From: Roridomyces roridus
Taxonomy: Eukaryota; Basidiomycota; Agaricomycetes; Agaricales; Mycenaceae
Assembly: GCA_029378245.1 (NCBI GenBank)
Contig: JARKIF010000012.1
Coordinates: 744,001 to 808,000 of the forward strand
Direction of reading: 5' to 3'
DNA length: 64,000 nucleotides
This document shows positions 31,127 to 40,999 of this stretch, piece after piece. Below the pieces are notes generated by a model, which was not told the origin of the DNA, did not search any database, and saw nothing but the letters and a program-made list of their open reading frames with translations. The position numbers and the translations under genes are program-made. Numbering within the stretch: position 1 is the stretch's first letter; each line of letters starts with the position of its first letter.

Positions 31127-31699
31127 TTAGACTTGGGGACGGACAATATACGTGTCTTGTTCATTTGCCCTGAGGTTTACTATTAGTATGAGCATCATCG
31201 AACATGCAGGAAGCCTAGCAGAACTCACCGGCGCATCCTCTACATCGACCAGAGTCCGGCCCTCAGCCAGGAACGGCTCATTCTCAATCTGCGCCGTGGC
31301 AGAAAGCATCGGCTCCTTGTTGGCCTTGGCCGCCACATCAACAGGGATAGAATACAACCCGCTCTCCGCCCTCCTCAAGATCTTTTTGAGCCTATGAATC
31401 TTGCGGCCCAACACAAGCGCGATGATGGAGCAGATGAGGAGGCCGGCACCCAGCCCACCAAAGAACGACCCGACGATGCGGCCGTGCCGGTTGGGGCAGG
31501 ACTGGTAGACGTACGGCCGCGGCTGGGCCGGGTACTGCACGAGGACCTCGGTGTAGTAGGGCTGGCGGTTGGTGTAAGTGTAAGGCGTAGCGGTCGTCCA
31601 GGGACGACCGATTGTTCGAGTGGGGAGCTCGGGGGTCGCGGTGATCGTTACGGTGCGAACGACGGTCTCGGTGACATCTGCGATATTTGCATGAGCCAT
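31127..31699 (-). CDS. Small single-pass membrane protein of unknown function
   Basis: The start ATG at 31699 opens MAHANIADVTETVVRTVTIT. The N-terminal 60-70 residues are rich in T, P and Y (RPWTTATPYTYTNRQPYYTE) and are probably outside the membrane. A single hydrophobic helix, GSFFGGLGAGLLICSIIALV, is followed by the basic stop-transfer LGRKIHRLKKILRR, and then a short cytoplasmic tail (IENEPFLAEGRTLVDVEDAP). There is no signal peptide; a type III or signal-anchor topology is likely. A possible intron starting GTGAGT near 31232 would shorten the C-terminus to about EDAPGK. No family recognised. Confidence 0.6.
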   Translation of the reverse strand: MAHANIADVTETVVRTVTITATPELPTRTIGRPWTTATPYTYTNRQPYYTEVLVQYPAQPRPYVYQSCPNRHGRIVGSFFGGLGAGLLICSIIALVLGRKIHRLKKILRRAESGLYSIPVDVAAKANKEPMLSATAQIENEPFLAEGRTLVDVEDAPVSSARLPACSMMLILIVNLRANEQDTYIVRPQV

Positions 31700-31798
31700 G
31701 TCTGTCGTCGTGGGGGCGTGGAATGTTCGTAGCCACCGCAGGACTGCGCCTTTTAAATGTTTGCTGCGCTTCTGAACTGCGATCTGTGATGAGTCGCA

Positions 31799-32826
31799 AC
31801 TGTATGGAGGCCCGGAGCACCGCGCTTTGAAACGCGATGATAATCTATGATGGCCGCTGTCAATGAGCGTTCCGAAGTAGGACCCAGTAACCATCGGCTT
31901 ATTCTGCCGTGTTCGAACATTGATTTGACGATAGATCAGTTGATTTACCGTCGCGCCGACTCTCCAAACATACTACGACGACATTTTCCACTTGTACTTC
32001 AAGTTTTGGAATTTGACTGTTGTGCGGAACTCCTTGAATAGTCACTGCCTTCATATTCTTCCTCAAGCTCATGGGAGTGCATGATGTGCATCCCAGGATC
32101 TCTTCGAGGTATTGAACAAGTCATCGATCCGACTAGTACTCGCTTTTGGGCGTGTTGAATCAACAGCATAGGCATATTCATATTGGTGGACATAAGCATA
32201 TCGGCGCATACATGGAGAGGTAGGTATGTTTGCAGATCGACCACGTACTGTGGGGTAGAACGGAGCAAGGTAGAAAAAATCACAGTACTTGTTGCAACTG
32301 TGTTGCTGTTCAAAGTTTGTGAATAGGCTACCCACGTTCCCGCCGCCAAATAGGTTACCCTCGATGGATAGTTCACTGAATGATGAACTAGAATTACTCC
32401 AGGGACTGGAGGAGCTGCGCGGCGGAGAGTTGGCAGGTGGGCAATACTATATGGGGGCGTCAATAATGGGGATGGCCTTGGTTCATGGTTCACAACTCAG
32501 TTCCTTGTCATATCTAATTAGATTTTCAACGTAGATTCTGATCACTTGCAGCAGTTGAACAATCTAGTCGATCAAGTGGAACCAGACTTGGAGGACGGCA
32601 GTGTTCGCATTGATGCCGAGGAAGCGGAAGTATTTGTCTGGTTTGAGGATGAAGAGGGCCCCGAGGACATCATTAATGCAGATGAATAGTAATTTCAATG
32701 TTGTAATACGGAAGATTGTCCCGACGGTTACGGGGTCCTACTTCGGAACGTTCGTTGACAGCGGCCATCATCGGTTATCATCGCGTTTCAAAGCGCGATG
32801 CTCCAGGCCTCCATACAACTGACACC
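31799..32826. mobile_element. 1-kb element with about 95-bp inverted repeats
   Basis: Positions 31799-31895 match the reverse complement of about 32727-32826 with roughly ten differences (shared blocks CGCGCTTTGAAACGCGATGA and TTCCGAAGTAGGACCC). The internal 0.8 kb contains a short acidic frame but no transposase. No clear target duplication was found. The left repeat overlaps the upstream region of the membrane-protein gene at 31127-31699. It could be a MITE, a solo foldback or an inverted duplication. Confidence 0.6.
32365..32688 (+). CDS. Small acidic frame inside the inverted-repeat element
   Basis: ATG at 32365 opens MDSSLNDELELLQGLEELRG. After a probable intron (about 32430-32533) the frame continues DSDHLQQLNNLVDQVEPDLE and EAEVFVWFEDEEGPEDIINA, ending with TAG at 32686-32688. 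It is strongly acidic and short. It could be the tail of a degraded transposon gene. No domain recognised. Confidence 0.3.
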
Positions 32827-33200
32827 GCCAAGACACCGCTCCATGATGTGTATCACTTTCAACAATACACCATTGGCATTGCATTGGCAAATTATGCCCG
32901 CTGTTTGTGCTCAGTCCCGACATTACGAAATATCAATGCGCAAGTTGAGATCCAGAAATCAACCAAGAAATCGAACATTGCACGTGACATCTGATGCTAT
33001 GATCGCCGATCATTAATGTTCACCTTGGAGTGCCACCAAACAGCTTCGTCGCACAAAAGAAAATTAAAAGGCTAGTATAATTCCTAGGTAATCGACAACA
33101 CGGTAAACAAACGACACCGAAGAAAGGGGGGCCGAAAGGCAAGAAGCCAAAGTGAATAGCTATGAAAGCGGAATGTAGATAAGTATTGGGACCAGTTGCA

Positions 33201-33860
33201 TCAGGCAAGGACCTTCTGGACAGGGATGTCACCGTTAGAGCCGTGATTGTTAGCCCTGTACCTGTTCGTCCAAGATTCCTCCGACCCCAAACCTGCCGCA
33301 GCCAAATTGTCCGCTTCGCACCCAGCCCTTGTGCTCGGGCGGACAATATCCACATCGACGCAAGCGTAGAATGTGTTCTCGGTATCGAAGATATTCCAGC
33401 GGGCGAGAATCGTCTGCCGGCCAGTGTATCCGTGCAAAGGGACCTGCTGTACGACCGTTGCCGGGGGCATGGCGCCAAAATCTTCAAACGAAGCGAGCTC
33501 CTTGTGGCCCTCCGGAGTGCGGATGAAATACTCCCAGTTGGAGGTCTTGTGCGGGGCGGTGAGGTGCCAAGTGAAGGGGATTGCGTCGGCGACGGGGTGA
33601 ACACGAGTGTAATAGTCCTCCCACAAGCCCTCGTTTTTGAGCTCGGGGAACCACTTGCCGTTGCCATTGCACTCGAATGAGCCCTTGGGCGCCTCGACGC
33701 TCTGTGGCTCCCACTTGACCTCGCCGCAGCCGGGTACGTTGAGCTCCCGGCAAAATGCTTGACGGCTCGGGGGATGGGTGACATAGCCGTGCGCGGCGAC
33801 GGGCGCGACAACCATAGAGAGGGACACAGTGACGAATACGGAGAGGGCGAAGATGTTCAT
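33201..33860 (-). CDS. AA10-type lytic polysaccharide monooxygenase
   Basis: Secreted copper enzyme that cleaves chitin or cellulose oxidatively. It starts at 33860 with signal peptide MNIFALSVFVTVSLSMVVAP, cleaved before HGYVTHPPSRQAFCR. The mature N-terminal histidine is the first ligand of the copper brace. The second histidine is in FTWHLTAPHKTSNWEYFI, and the axial phenylalanine is in ENTFYACVDVDIV. Cysteines in CRELNVPGC and ECNGNGKW can form the usual disulfides. Single exon, 219 residues, one catalytic domain with no carbohydrate-binding module. The layout is that of bacterial-style AA10 enzymes, known in few fungi, while most fungal LPMOs belong to AA9/AA11/AA14/AA16. TATA-like TATATAC stands near 34005 on the minus strand. 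Confidence 0.88.
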   Translation of the reverse strand: MNIFALSVFVTVSLSMVVAPVAAHGYVTHPPSRQAFCRELNVPGCGEVKWEPQSVEAPKGSFECNGNGKWFPELKNEGLWEDYYTRVHPVADAIPFTWHLTAPHKTSNWEYFIRTPEGHKELASFEDFGAMPPATVVQQVPLHGYTGRQTILARWNIFDTENTFYACVDVDIVRPSTRAGCEADNLAAAGLGSEESWTNRYRANNHGSNGDIPVQKVLA

Positions 33861-34252
33861 TGTGATGAGGAGATTTGGATGCTAAGTCGAACTTAAGGCG
33901 AGTTGTCGAGTGAGATGAAAACACGTACAGTAGAGTAGATATTTGCTGAGTGAGGTGGATGCTGAACTTGATTCTGCTTCGAAAGTAGCTCTACCGCGCA
34001 GCTTATATACCAGAATTTCAATCGGGAGAGAGATAATTTCCATGGCTGTGCGCAATGACTTTGGGCATAAAAGTCGGTAAGAGTGCCAGTCGAGTGTTGG
34101 AGTGCTCCTCCTGCCAACGGACATCTGGCATCAGAGCCTGGACTAATTATTCCGTCAGCTCCTTACAGCCGGTGCATCTGAACTCACTACATCATAGGAG
34201 GACCACCCGTTCGAAGAGTGCTGCCGACACCGGAAACCAACATGTCCAGTAA
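33861..34252. promoter_or_regulatory. Upstream region of the AA10 gene
   Basis: About 390 nt. Read on the minus strand it has a TATATAAGC-like element at about 34000-34008 and pyrimidine-rich sequence nearer the start. Nothing else was recognised. Confidence 0.4.
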
Positions 34253-34332
34253 TCAGCTTAGTATTCGAGCAAATGAAGTGATCGTGTAGTCGCCAATGGG
34301 TACTTCTCCATTGCCGAGAATAGCTATGTTCT

Positions 34333-35110
34333 TTTGAACTGACAGGCAGCTTGTTGGCTCAATTCCGTTCTTCGACCGATACCGACAGACAGCGGAGACA
34401 AGTAATTTTCTAGGTGCGAACAGAAAGAACAAAGAGGAGCAATGTATGCCTCCACTTCTACGTCTGTAAGACATACCTTTATCAGTGAATGAATTGAACC
34501 TGCACACCGAGTGACTGACTGGGGACGTCGGAGCAAATACAAAACCATATCCAGTGCGTCTTCATCGCGGAGAATCGAAGCCGTGTATCCATAGAGTGGT
34601 CTGGTCGGCCGCAGGCGTTCATCTGGAATCTTGGCCAGTGGAGATGAATTGAGATTTGCCGCAGGTGAGGGAAGGACAATGTGACTGTCGCCAAAGCATC
34701 CGGAATAGGGCACGCGATCGCAGGTAGGGCAAGGGTCCGAAGTGGCACGGAATGCAGAACGATGTAGCATGTGGAGAGGGTCCACCCAGTTGCGAGAGTC
34801 GATTCCCTGCAACGTAGCCCACGCATCGGTCGTTCAATGCTGGAATAACAGCGGAATACAGCAATCACGGAATAGCTTGCACACAGACGACAGGCGTCGC
34901 AGTTGAGTTTGGGCGGAAGGGCGCAGAAGGGCGTGTACAGTGAGCATGTGGTGGTGGCAAGATGCAAGTCTGAATCACGTCGAGGCTGTGCGTACGAGAT
35001 ACGTTTCCACTCGTGGTTTCCACAGATGGCGCATTTCAACGCGTACGTAGAGAGTTGATGGAGAGGGTAGAGAGCATCCCAAGACCAGACATTATCTCGA
35101 GCACGCAGCA
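34333..35110 (-). CDS. Cysteine-rich protein of unknown function
   Basis: The frame from about 35110 reads ...SLLRARDNVWSWDALYPLHQ and LSTYALKCAICGNHEWKRIS, then LNCDACRLC. An intron of about 45-75 nt (34815-34880) probably follows. Next is GIDSRNWVDPLHMLHRSAFR, DPCPTCDRVPYSGCFGDSHI and RDEDALDMVLYLLRRPQ. The C-terminal exon after the intron starting GTATGT (near 34478) is uncertain. Three CxxC pairs suggest a zinc-binding fold, and the beginning resembles an F-box-like leader, but I cannot name a family. The start codon was not found with confidence. Confidence 0.4.
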
Positions 35111-35408
35111 GCGACCAATTCCGAATCTCCGACGACTTTCACAGTCAGGAAGGGTGACTTTGGTGGATGCCAGATGGTCCGAGCGGAAGGTTGGAGAGAA
35201 GCAGGAAGCCATTGCCTGGACGAGAGTCTGCTTCCCGGGCCAACAACGGGTCAAAAGGAGAGATGGGCGCCGTGTCGAGTCAGACACATCTTTGATCCGC
35301 TCTCTTTGATCCGCTTTCCTGTCCTCCTCATTCCGACCCACCCCGGCTCGACTCCCCTCCATCGCAATCCTGGCGAACTATCTCTCCCTCGCGCAGCAAT
35401 TTCTGTCC

Positions 35409-37320
35409 ATGACATGGACCGGGGATGGCATGAACCTCACTGAGGCGGCCACAGGGGCGGAAACGCCCATGGCCACACAGCTTGTGACTACTTCAGTACG
35501 CAATCTCTCTTCCCTGGTGGCGTTCCTGCTCTCCTTTGGAGCCCTCCGTAACTGGCTCAAACTCCTCGTCTTTGGATCAGGCGTCGAGTCAATACGGCGT
35601 CTGCTACTCTACCTGTACTACACGATCCCGGAATACTTCTGGGTCACGGCCAATTTCCCTGAAGACGACGATGCCTATGGTAAGCTTTTCCTTGCACCCG
35701 AAACTCGTCTCATGAGTGGCACAGATTGGATGATGGTTTGGCTGTCGAAGCACTCTGCCTGGGGTAAGCTCTTTCCCCCGGTCTCCACTCATTCATTCAC
35801 GTTTATTCACGTTTCTCAGCCAAAGCCCGCCAAGTAGAAATATCTACAAGGTCTTTTGGATCGGAGGAGATGGTCAGCGTCACGGTGCCCGGAGAAGAAA
35901 CCGACGGTGCCTTGTCGCTGCTTTCCAGCCGCAAAATCGCGTATCTGCCCGCTGGGAAGCGTACCTTTTCGACGTGGTATCACGGACGATACATGCTTAT
36001 TACGCGGCTCCAGGAGCAAACGGGTCGTCGTGGTGCCAGGGAAGAGATCCTGAGAATCAGGTGTGTGTTTGCGTTTCCGCGATTGTCTTCCTTCTGACAT
36101 ACCGTTTAGTATCTTGGCGCGCAGTCACCGTGTACTCAACGAATTGGTGCTCCAGGCGAAGAAGCAGTACATGGCCGCCTTGCAAGAAAGGATCAGTATC
36201 TGGGTCTCAGACTCCAGAAATAACTGGGATTGTGTTACTAGTCGGCCCAAGCGCAGCCTGGTTCGTCATTCCTTTCCGCCAAAGTGAATTATAATACTCA
36301 CAGCTCGTGCTAGAAATCTATTATCTTGGATCCTGGGGTTGCCGAGCTGCTCGTCGACGACGCAAGGGATTTCTTGTCAAGTCGACGGTGGTATGCGGCA
36401 CGGGGCATTCCTTTCCGTCGGGGCTATCTACTTGTATGTATTCACGGCTTCCCGGTTTCGCCCGTTGACCAGCAATCCAGTACGGCGCCCCTGGCACCGG
36501 CAAAACCTCTATAATTACTAGCATCGCTGGGGAACTCGAGCTCGACATTTATATCATCCAGCTCTCTCGTTCTGGGATGGACGACGCGGCGTTGAGCACA
36601 CTCATCTCTGATCTCCCTGGTACGTATTCCAATCATCTATCTTCCACACACCTTTTCATCCAACCAGAAAAATGCATCGCACTGATTGAAGACATCGACG
36701 CAGCCTTCACCACGAACCTCAATCGCGACGAGCCCTCTCCTGCGACTGCATCCCCAGAAGATGCCGACCCCGATGATCCGGCGCACGCGGGCACCAGCGG
36801 CACCACTGGTCGCCTCAGCCTCAGCGGCCTCCTCAATGCACTCGACGGCATCGCTGCTCAGGAAGGCCGCCTGTTGTACGCCACGACGAACAAGTACGAA
36901 GCTCTGGACCCCGCTTTGTCGCGTCCCGGCAGGATGGATATCCACGTCGAGTTCAAGCGGGCGAGTCGGCATCAGGCCGAGCGGCTTTTCTTTGTGTTTT
37001 ACTTGCCTCCGGGGGAGGATGGCGGGGAGGGGACGAAGAATAAAGAGAAGGAGAATGAGTCCGAGGCTGCCAAATTGCGGAGGGCGCGAAGGAGGGCACC
37101 ACCGCTTCCCCGTGGCCGGGTCGTTGAACTCGCCAAGCGCTTTGCGGCTGCGATTCCGGAGCGGGAGGTTTCCGTTGCTGAGCTGCAGGGATTCTTGATG
37201 GGGTACAAGGGCCGTCCGGTGGAGGCTGTGGATGCGGTGGGACAGTGGCTTGTGGATGAGCAGGAGGCGAGGGCAAAGAGGGAGGGTGTGGAGGAAGTTG
37301 AACGAATGAATGGGGTATGA
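35409..37320 (+). CDS. BCS1-like AAA ATPase
   Basis: AAA ATPase of the BCS1 family; the founding member inserts the Rieske protein into mitochondrial complex III. It starts at 35409 ([20 protein letters not shown]). A hydrophobic segment, [20 protein letters not shown], is followed by the BCS1-specific domain ([46 protein letters not shown]). Walker A is [10 protein letters not shown] and Walker B is [13 protein letters not shown] sensor/arginine region [20 protein letters not shown] with RMDIHVEF follows. Introns at about 35680-35724, 35764-35819, 36061-36109, 36259-36314, 36433-36479 and 36620-36667 all keep frame. Fungi carry many BCS1-like paralogues of unknown role; this one may not be the true BCS1. 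A low-complexity insert ([17 protein letters not shown]) interrupts the ATPase core. Confidence 0.9.
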
Positions 37321-37620
37321 ATCGGATACTATCTTGAAGAACTTTGTCCGATTTCTTCTTTCCACGCATCTGGTGACACATTCTGAGTTCCTCCCGGTAC
37401 AATTGCCTATTTATTGTCGGTCAGCTTCTCAAGTGCCGCCCGACGGCCTCAGCGTAAGATGAAAACACGAGTTACTGTAGTTCTTACATTGATTGTGAAA
37501 AAAGGCCTGAATTCCCCTTTTTGGTTTGAAGACGTTGTTTGTTTGGGACTGTTGACGTGGCTCTTCTTCTTATCACCATCTTCCCACCCTCGACCACACC
37601 CTCGACGCTTCCGGGCAGCG

Positions 37621-38865
37621 ATGGTCCTCACGCGTAGCCAACGGAAAGCGCTCTCCTCCCTCACCCGAAGGCTTCCCAACGAGCTGCTCATCGAAATCAT
37701 CGACAACGTACTCGAAAGCGACCTTGCATCCCTGTGCCGCGTTTCGAAGCTTCTCCACGCTCTCACCTTACCTTTTCTCAACCGCGCAATCGTGCTTGTC
37801 GTTTATTATCGAGCCCCTTTCATGGCTTTCTGCTCGGCATTGGTGGCGAATCCGACGCGAGGCTCTGCGATACGGTCGTTGACCATAAGGTGCGTAAAGC
37901 TTGAATTTGACCGATGGATCTCTCTAAACACGACGCGTAGACCGCGGAGTACTGTATCGGATCGTGAATTAGACTTGCTGGTCGAGGCAATGAAGCTAAT
38001 GAGCCGACTCGAGGAACTACATCTTTCCGTCGCCGCCCTCTGTCCCAAACTCTCCCTCCTCACTTTCCCTCGACTGTTGACCTGTGAATTCCGTTTCATT
38101 CCCTCGTGTCACGACGTGGTACAATTCTTGACGCGCCACGCGACCATAACCCACTTGACCGTGCGCTTGGGCGCTGCCTACACTAATAGCCCTGACATTC
38201 CGACCATTTCCCTTCCCGGCCTCGTGCATCTCGAAGCCTCATCGCACATATTCAAACGCGTCGTTTCCCAGAATATCCCAGCAATGCGCCTCTTCTGGTC
38301 GCACCCAGCAGATATCCATCGCGCAAATTTTGTCGACCAAACCGTTTTGGCGTTCAAAGCCCTGACGAACGCCGAGGCTCCATTCATATCCTACCAACAT
38401 CTCGTCGACATGTGTGGAGTGGGATGCACCGATATCCTTGACTCCCTTTCTCGGCATATGCAGCACACGACGAGTCTCTGCTTACGGGTCGGCAGCATAG
38501 TTAGTGTTTCGATCTTAACGAGTCCTCGAGTCTAGATCTCAACGTTCCAACCCGCAGGATTCTGTAAATTACGTCGTACAGATTCTTCCACGTTTTCCAA
38601 ACTGGAGTATCTTGCACTGGAATGTCACTATCGTCTGCCGGTGACGCGTGCGAAGATGGACGCGGCCTGGCTGCTCGTTCGGAACAGAGTCGACGGTGGT
38701 GCCATTGGTTCTTTGAAAGCATGTCGTATCGGTATGTCAGCCAGTCCTCCTCTCCTCGTCTGCGAACGAAAACTCAAAGTCATCGTAGCTCACACTGCAA
38801 AGAAGAGGGAGGGTGGTTTCACTGTGAAAACATCGGCGCATGAATTCCATGTCGCCGTGCCATGA
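37621..38865 (+). pseudogene. F-box protein gene with a probable 1-nt frameshift
   Basis: The start ATG at 37621 opens MVLTRSQRKALSSLTRRLPN. The F-box is LPNELLIEIIDNVLESDLAS with LCRVSKLLHALTLPFLNRAI. The rest is a weak leucine-rich region (EAMKLMSRLEELHLSVAALC, LHLEASSHIFKRVVSQNIPAM-type sequence). After an intron at about 38498-38557 the frame DSVNYVVQILPRFP matches the paralogue at 63338-64000. One base is then missing near 38597, where the paralogue continues KLQHLAL and this gene continues KLEYLALECHYRLP in another frame. A last exon after 38727 reads HTAKKREGGFTVKTSAHEFH and stops at 38863-38865, again as in the paralogue. A less likely splice (donor GTGTTT, acceptor TACAG at 38578) would avoid the shift by skipping conserved residues. 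Confidence 0.65.
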
Positions 38866-39054
38866 GCAAGCAAAATCAGGGATGGTGGCCTGAAATGAAC
38901 AAATCATGCATCTGGGTCAGTCAGGCATTATTGGGTGATTTTGACTCACCCCGCGCCAGGTCCAAAATCATGGCCTCTTCGGTGAATTTCAGGAACAGTT
39001 CTGCTGAATTGGTGAAGCCAAAGTCATGGGAGAAATGCATGAAAATCAACGAGA

Positions 39055-39846
39055 ATGCTAGAAATGAACATTGATCGGGCAAGGGTGTTCTTCGATCGAT
39101 CTGTATTCCATCCGGACATCCCGCGACGACCACGCTGTTCTACGGTGGGATATTTGAACGGAGACGGGGGCGAATATTCGTTGTGTGGAGCGGCTTTGGA
39201 GCGGCTGCTGCAGATGAGGTCAGTGGTGTCACACCTGTCACGGCGCTCCACTCCTTCCTCCCAACCCTCACCTCCCTTCTCCCCCCGTCCTCCTCTTCCA
39301 CTCGTTCGCCACAGCAGGCCCCCTTCGACTTGAATCCATGGCAATACACACCTCCAGGCCATTCTCACACCCTCACGACGCTTGTAGGACCTCCGACCGA
39401 CCCAGTTTGGCGGCGTGCCCAAGCCGCCGTGGCGCCGGCGGCCACAGTTGGGTGTAGGACCCACGTAGGACTTGATTGTTGGATATTCTGTCTCACTGCT
39501 GAGGCCAAAGGGCATCCGGTGCGTCGCTGATTCTGTTTTATTCACGAACACGAACTCAAGAAGTTCTCAAGTCAGCGGCGCTCAGAATTGGAACGCCGGG
39601 CGACTCTCGCTCTGTCTCTTCATATCCAGTGCGTACCCCACTCATTCTTCTTGATGCTACAAGACCTTTCCGCTCCGCTACTACTCGCAACTCGAGGTAT
39701 GTACTGTTGATCTCAGCCCGGAGATGTTCTAACTTCTAATTGGCAGGATGAATCTCAGCAGACACTGTTATCGACTACGATGATGCGGATGACGGAGGCG
39801 AGAGTGGGTGGGTGCAAGTAGCACGTCGTTGTATCACGTACATGTA
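39055..39846 (+). CDS. Doubtful gene or gene remnant
   Basis: Several short frames look better than chance but I could not join them. They are RARVFFDRSVFHPDIPRRPR with CGAALERLLQM (39080-39215), PFDLNPWQYTPPGHSHTLTT with DPVWRRAQAAVA (39320-39430), AALRIGTPGDSRS (near 39580), and an acidic end ADTVIDYDDADDGGESGWVQ stopping at 39846. No domain recognised. It may be a small multi-exon gene or a decayed one. Confidence 0.25.
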
Positions 39847-40317
39847 GTTTGAAATTCATATTTCTTTCATACGAAATTTGGGGTCCCAGTGAATGGTATT
39901 CATTATCATACGGCCTGACTGGAATCGGGTTCACTTGCTTCCCAGTCATTTTCATGTCAAGAGGACATGAAAAAGGCACATGAAAACGTCGAAAACGCAC
40001 ATGAATTGAGATTCCGTACTTCACTGAAAGGGAGGTGATTTTAATGCGCGTTGATTTGATATTCATGCAATCCGGACATGAATTGGGGGGTACCGAGGGA
40101 CATGATTTTCATGTGCCCCGGGTCTCACAGTGTTTGTGGGTTGAGTATCCCGAAGACGAGTTTCAGGTGCAGGCGGGGCTCTCGGCGTTCGCGGCTCGTG
40201 CGTTCTAGGATTCAGAACTATACGGACATTCTTTCTTCACGCTAATCGGAGGACAACAGCGAGGGAGGCTTATTTTTATTAGGTACTTACATGGAACTTG
40301 TACAATTTCTGGCATAA
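39847..40317. other. Spacer rich in ACATGAA/TTCATGT words
   Basis: The word CATGAA or its complement TTCATG occurs many times between 39855 and 40120 in both orientations. No coding frame of normal composition. It may be a decayed short element. Confidence 0.3.
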
Positions 40318-40575
40318 CACCTTCACTGGACAACAGAGAACTTGCCGAGCGAAGAATTTGCAGAGAATCAATGAATTCTATCGGGTAATTACATTTCCAC
40401 GACACAGGTGCGACTCTGTCGAGAATGCAGAGCATAGTTACACCAATTTAAAATGCACAAATTGCGGCCCACCCCTTCCTTTCCTTCTTGAAGACATCCC
40501 GACAGACGCCACACGTCTCGCGATCAACTTTGAGGGCGAGAAGGTGGAAGACATTGCAGTCACGACTTGCTCACG
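40318..40575 (-). pseudogene. Detached copy of the 3' end of the PARG-like gene
   Basis: About 250 bp match the 3' end and downstream flank of the macrodomain gene at 52740-53693. The downstream sequence (GAGCGAAGAATTTGCAGAGA here, GAGCGAAGGATTTGCAGAGA at 52655) and the last codons (VDRETCGV then RDVFKKE) are both recognisable. The rest of the gene is absent and the copied part has indels, so this is a non-functional fragment of a segmental duplication. Confidence 0.75.
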
Positions 40576-40999
40576 ACACTTCGACCTCCACTCTCGCATC
40601 CAAATAGCACCGAAAGCTGTTGGTTCTCTGCAGCAACGCGGCCCGGCGACACGCTGAACATCTCCATGTTTACATAATCCCGACCCACTCAGCTGCTGCC
40701 TCTGAGAAACGATCCCATCGAGCATGTTTTCTGTGTTGCCGCCCAATTGCAACCTTCAAACCTGGACTGTGCACATTTTCTCACCGAGCTTACACCGCTT
40801 GATGCTGACTTGCGGGGATTTGTCAACATCCGACTCCGCCCGTTGGTACCGATCCCGCCCGATATTACAAAGATTCCTCTTTCAACCATCGCATCCGCTT
40901 CTGCATTATTCATTCGAACAGCTTATTCATGTTTTTGCCATAGTATAAATGCACTCATGGGCCCTCACTTCAACATCACAATCTACACAAGAACAAGAA
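40576..40999. promoter_or_regulatory. Upstream region of the SDR gene
   Basis: About 420 nt. AGTATAAATG at 40941-40950 lies about 50 nt before the ATG and is a good TATA candidate. No other feature. Confidence 0.45.
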
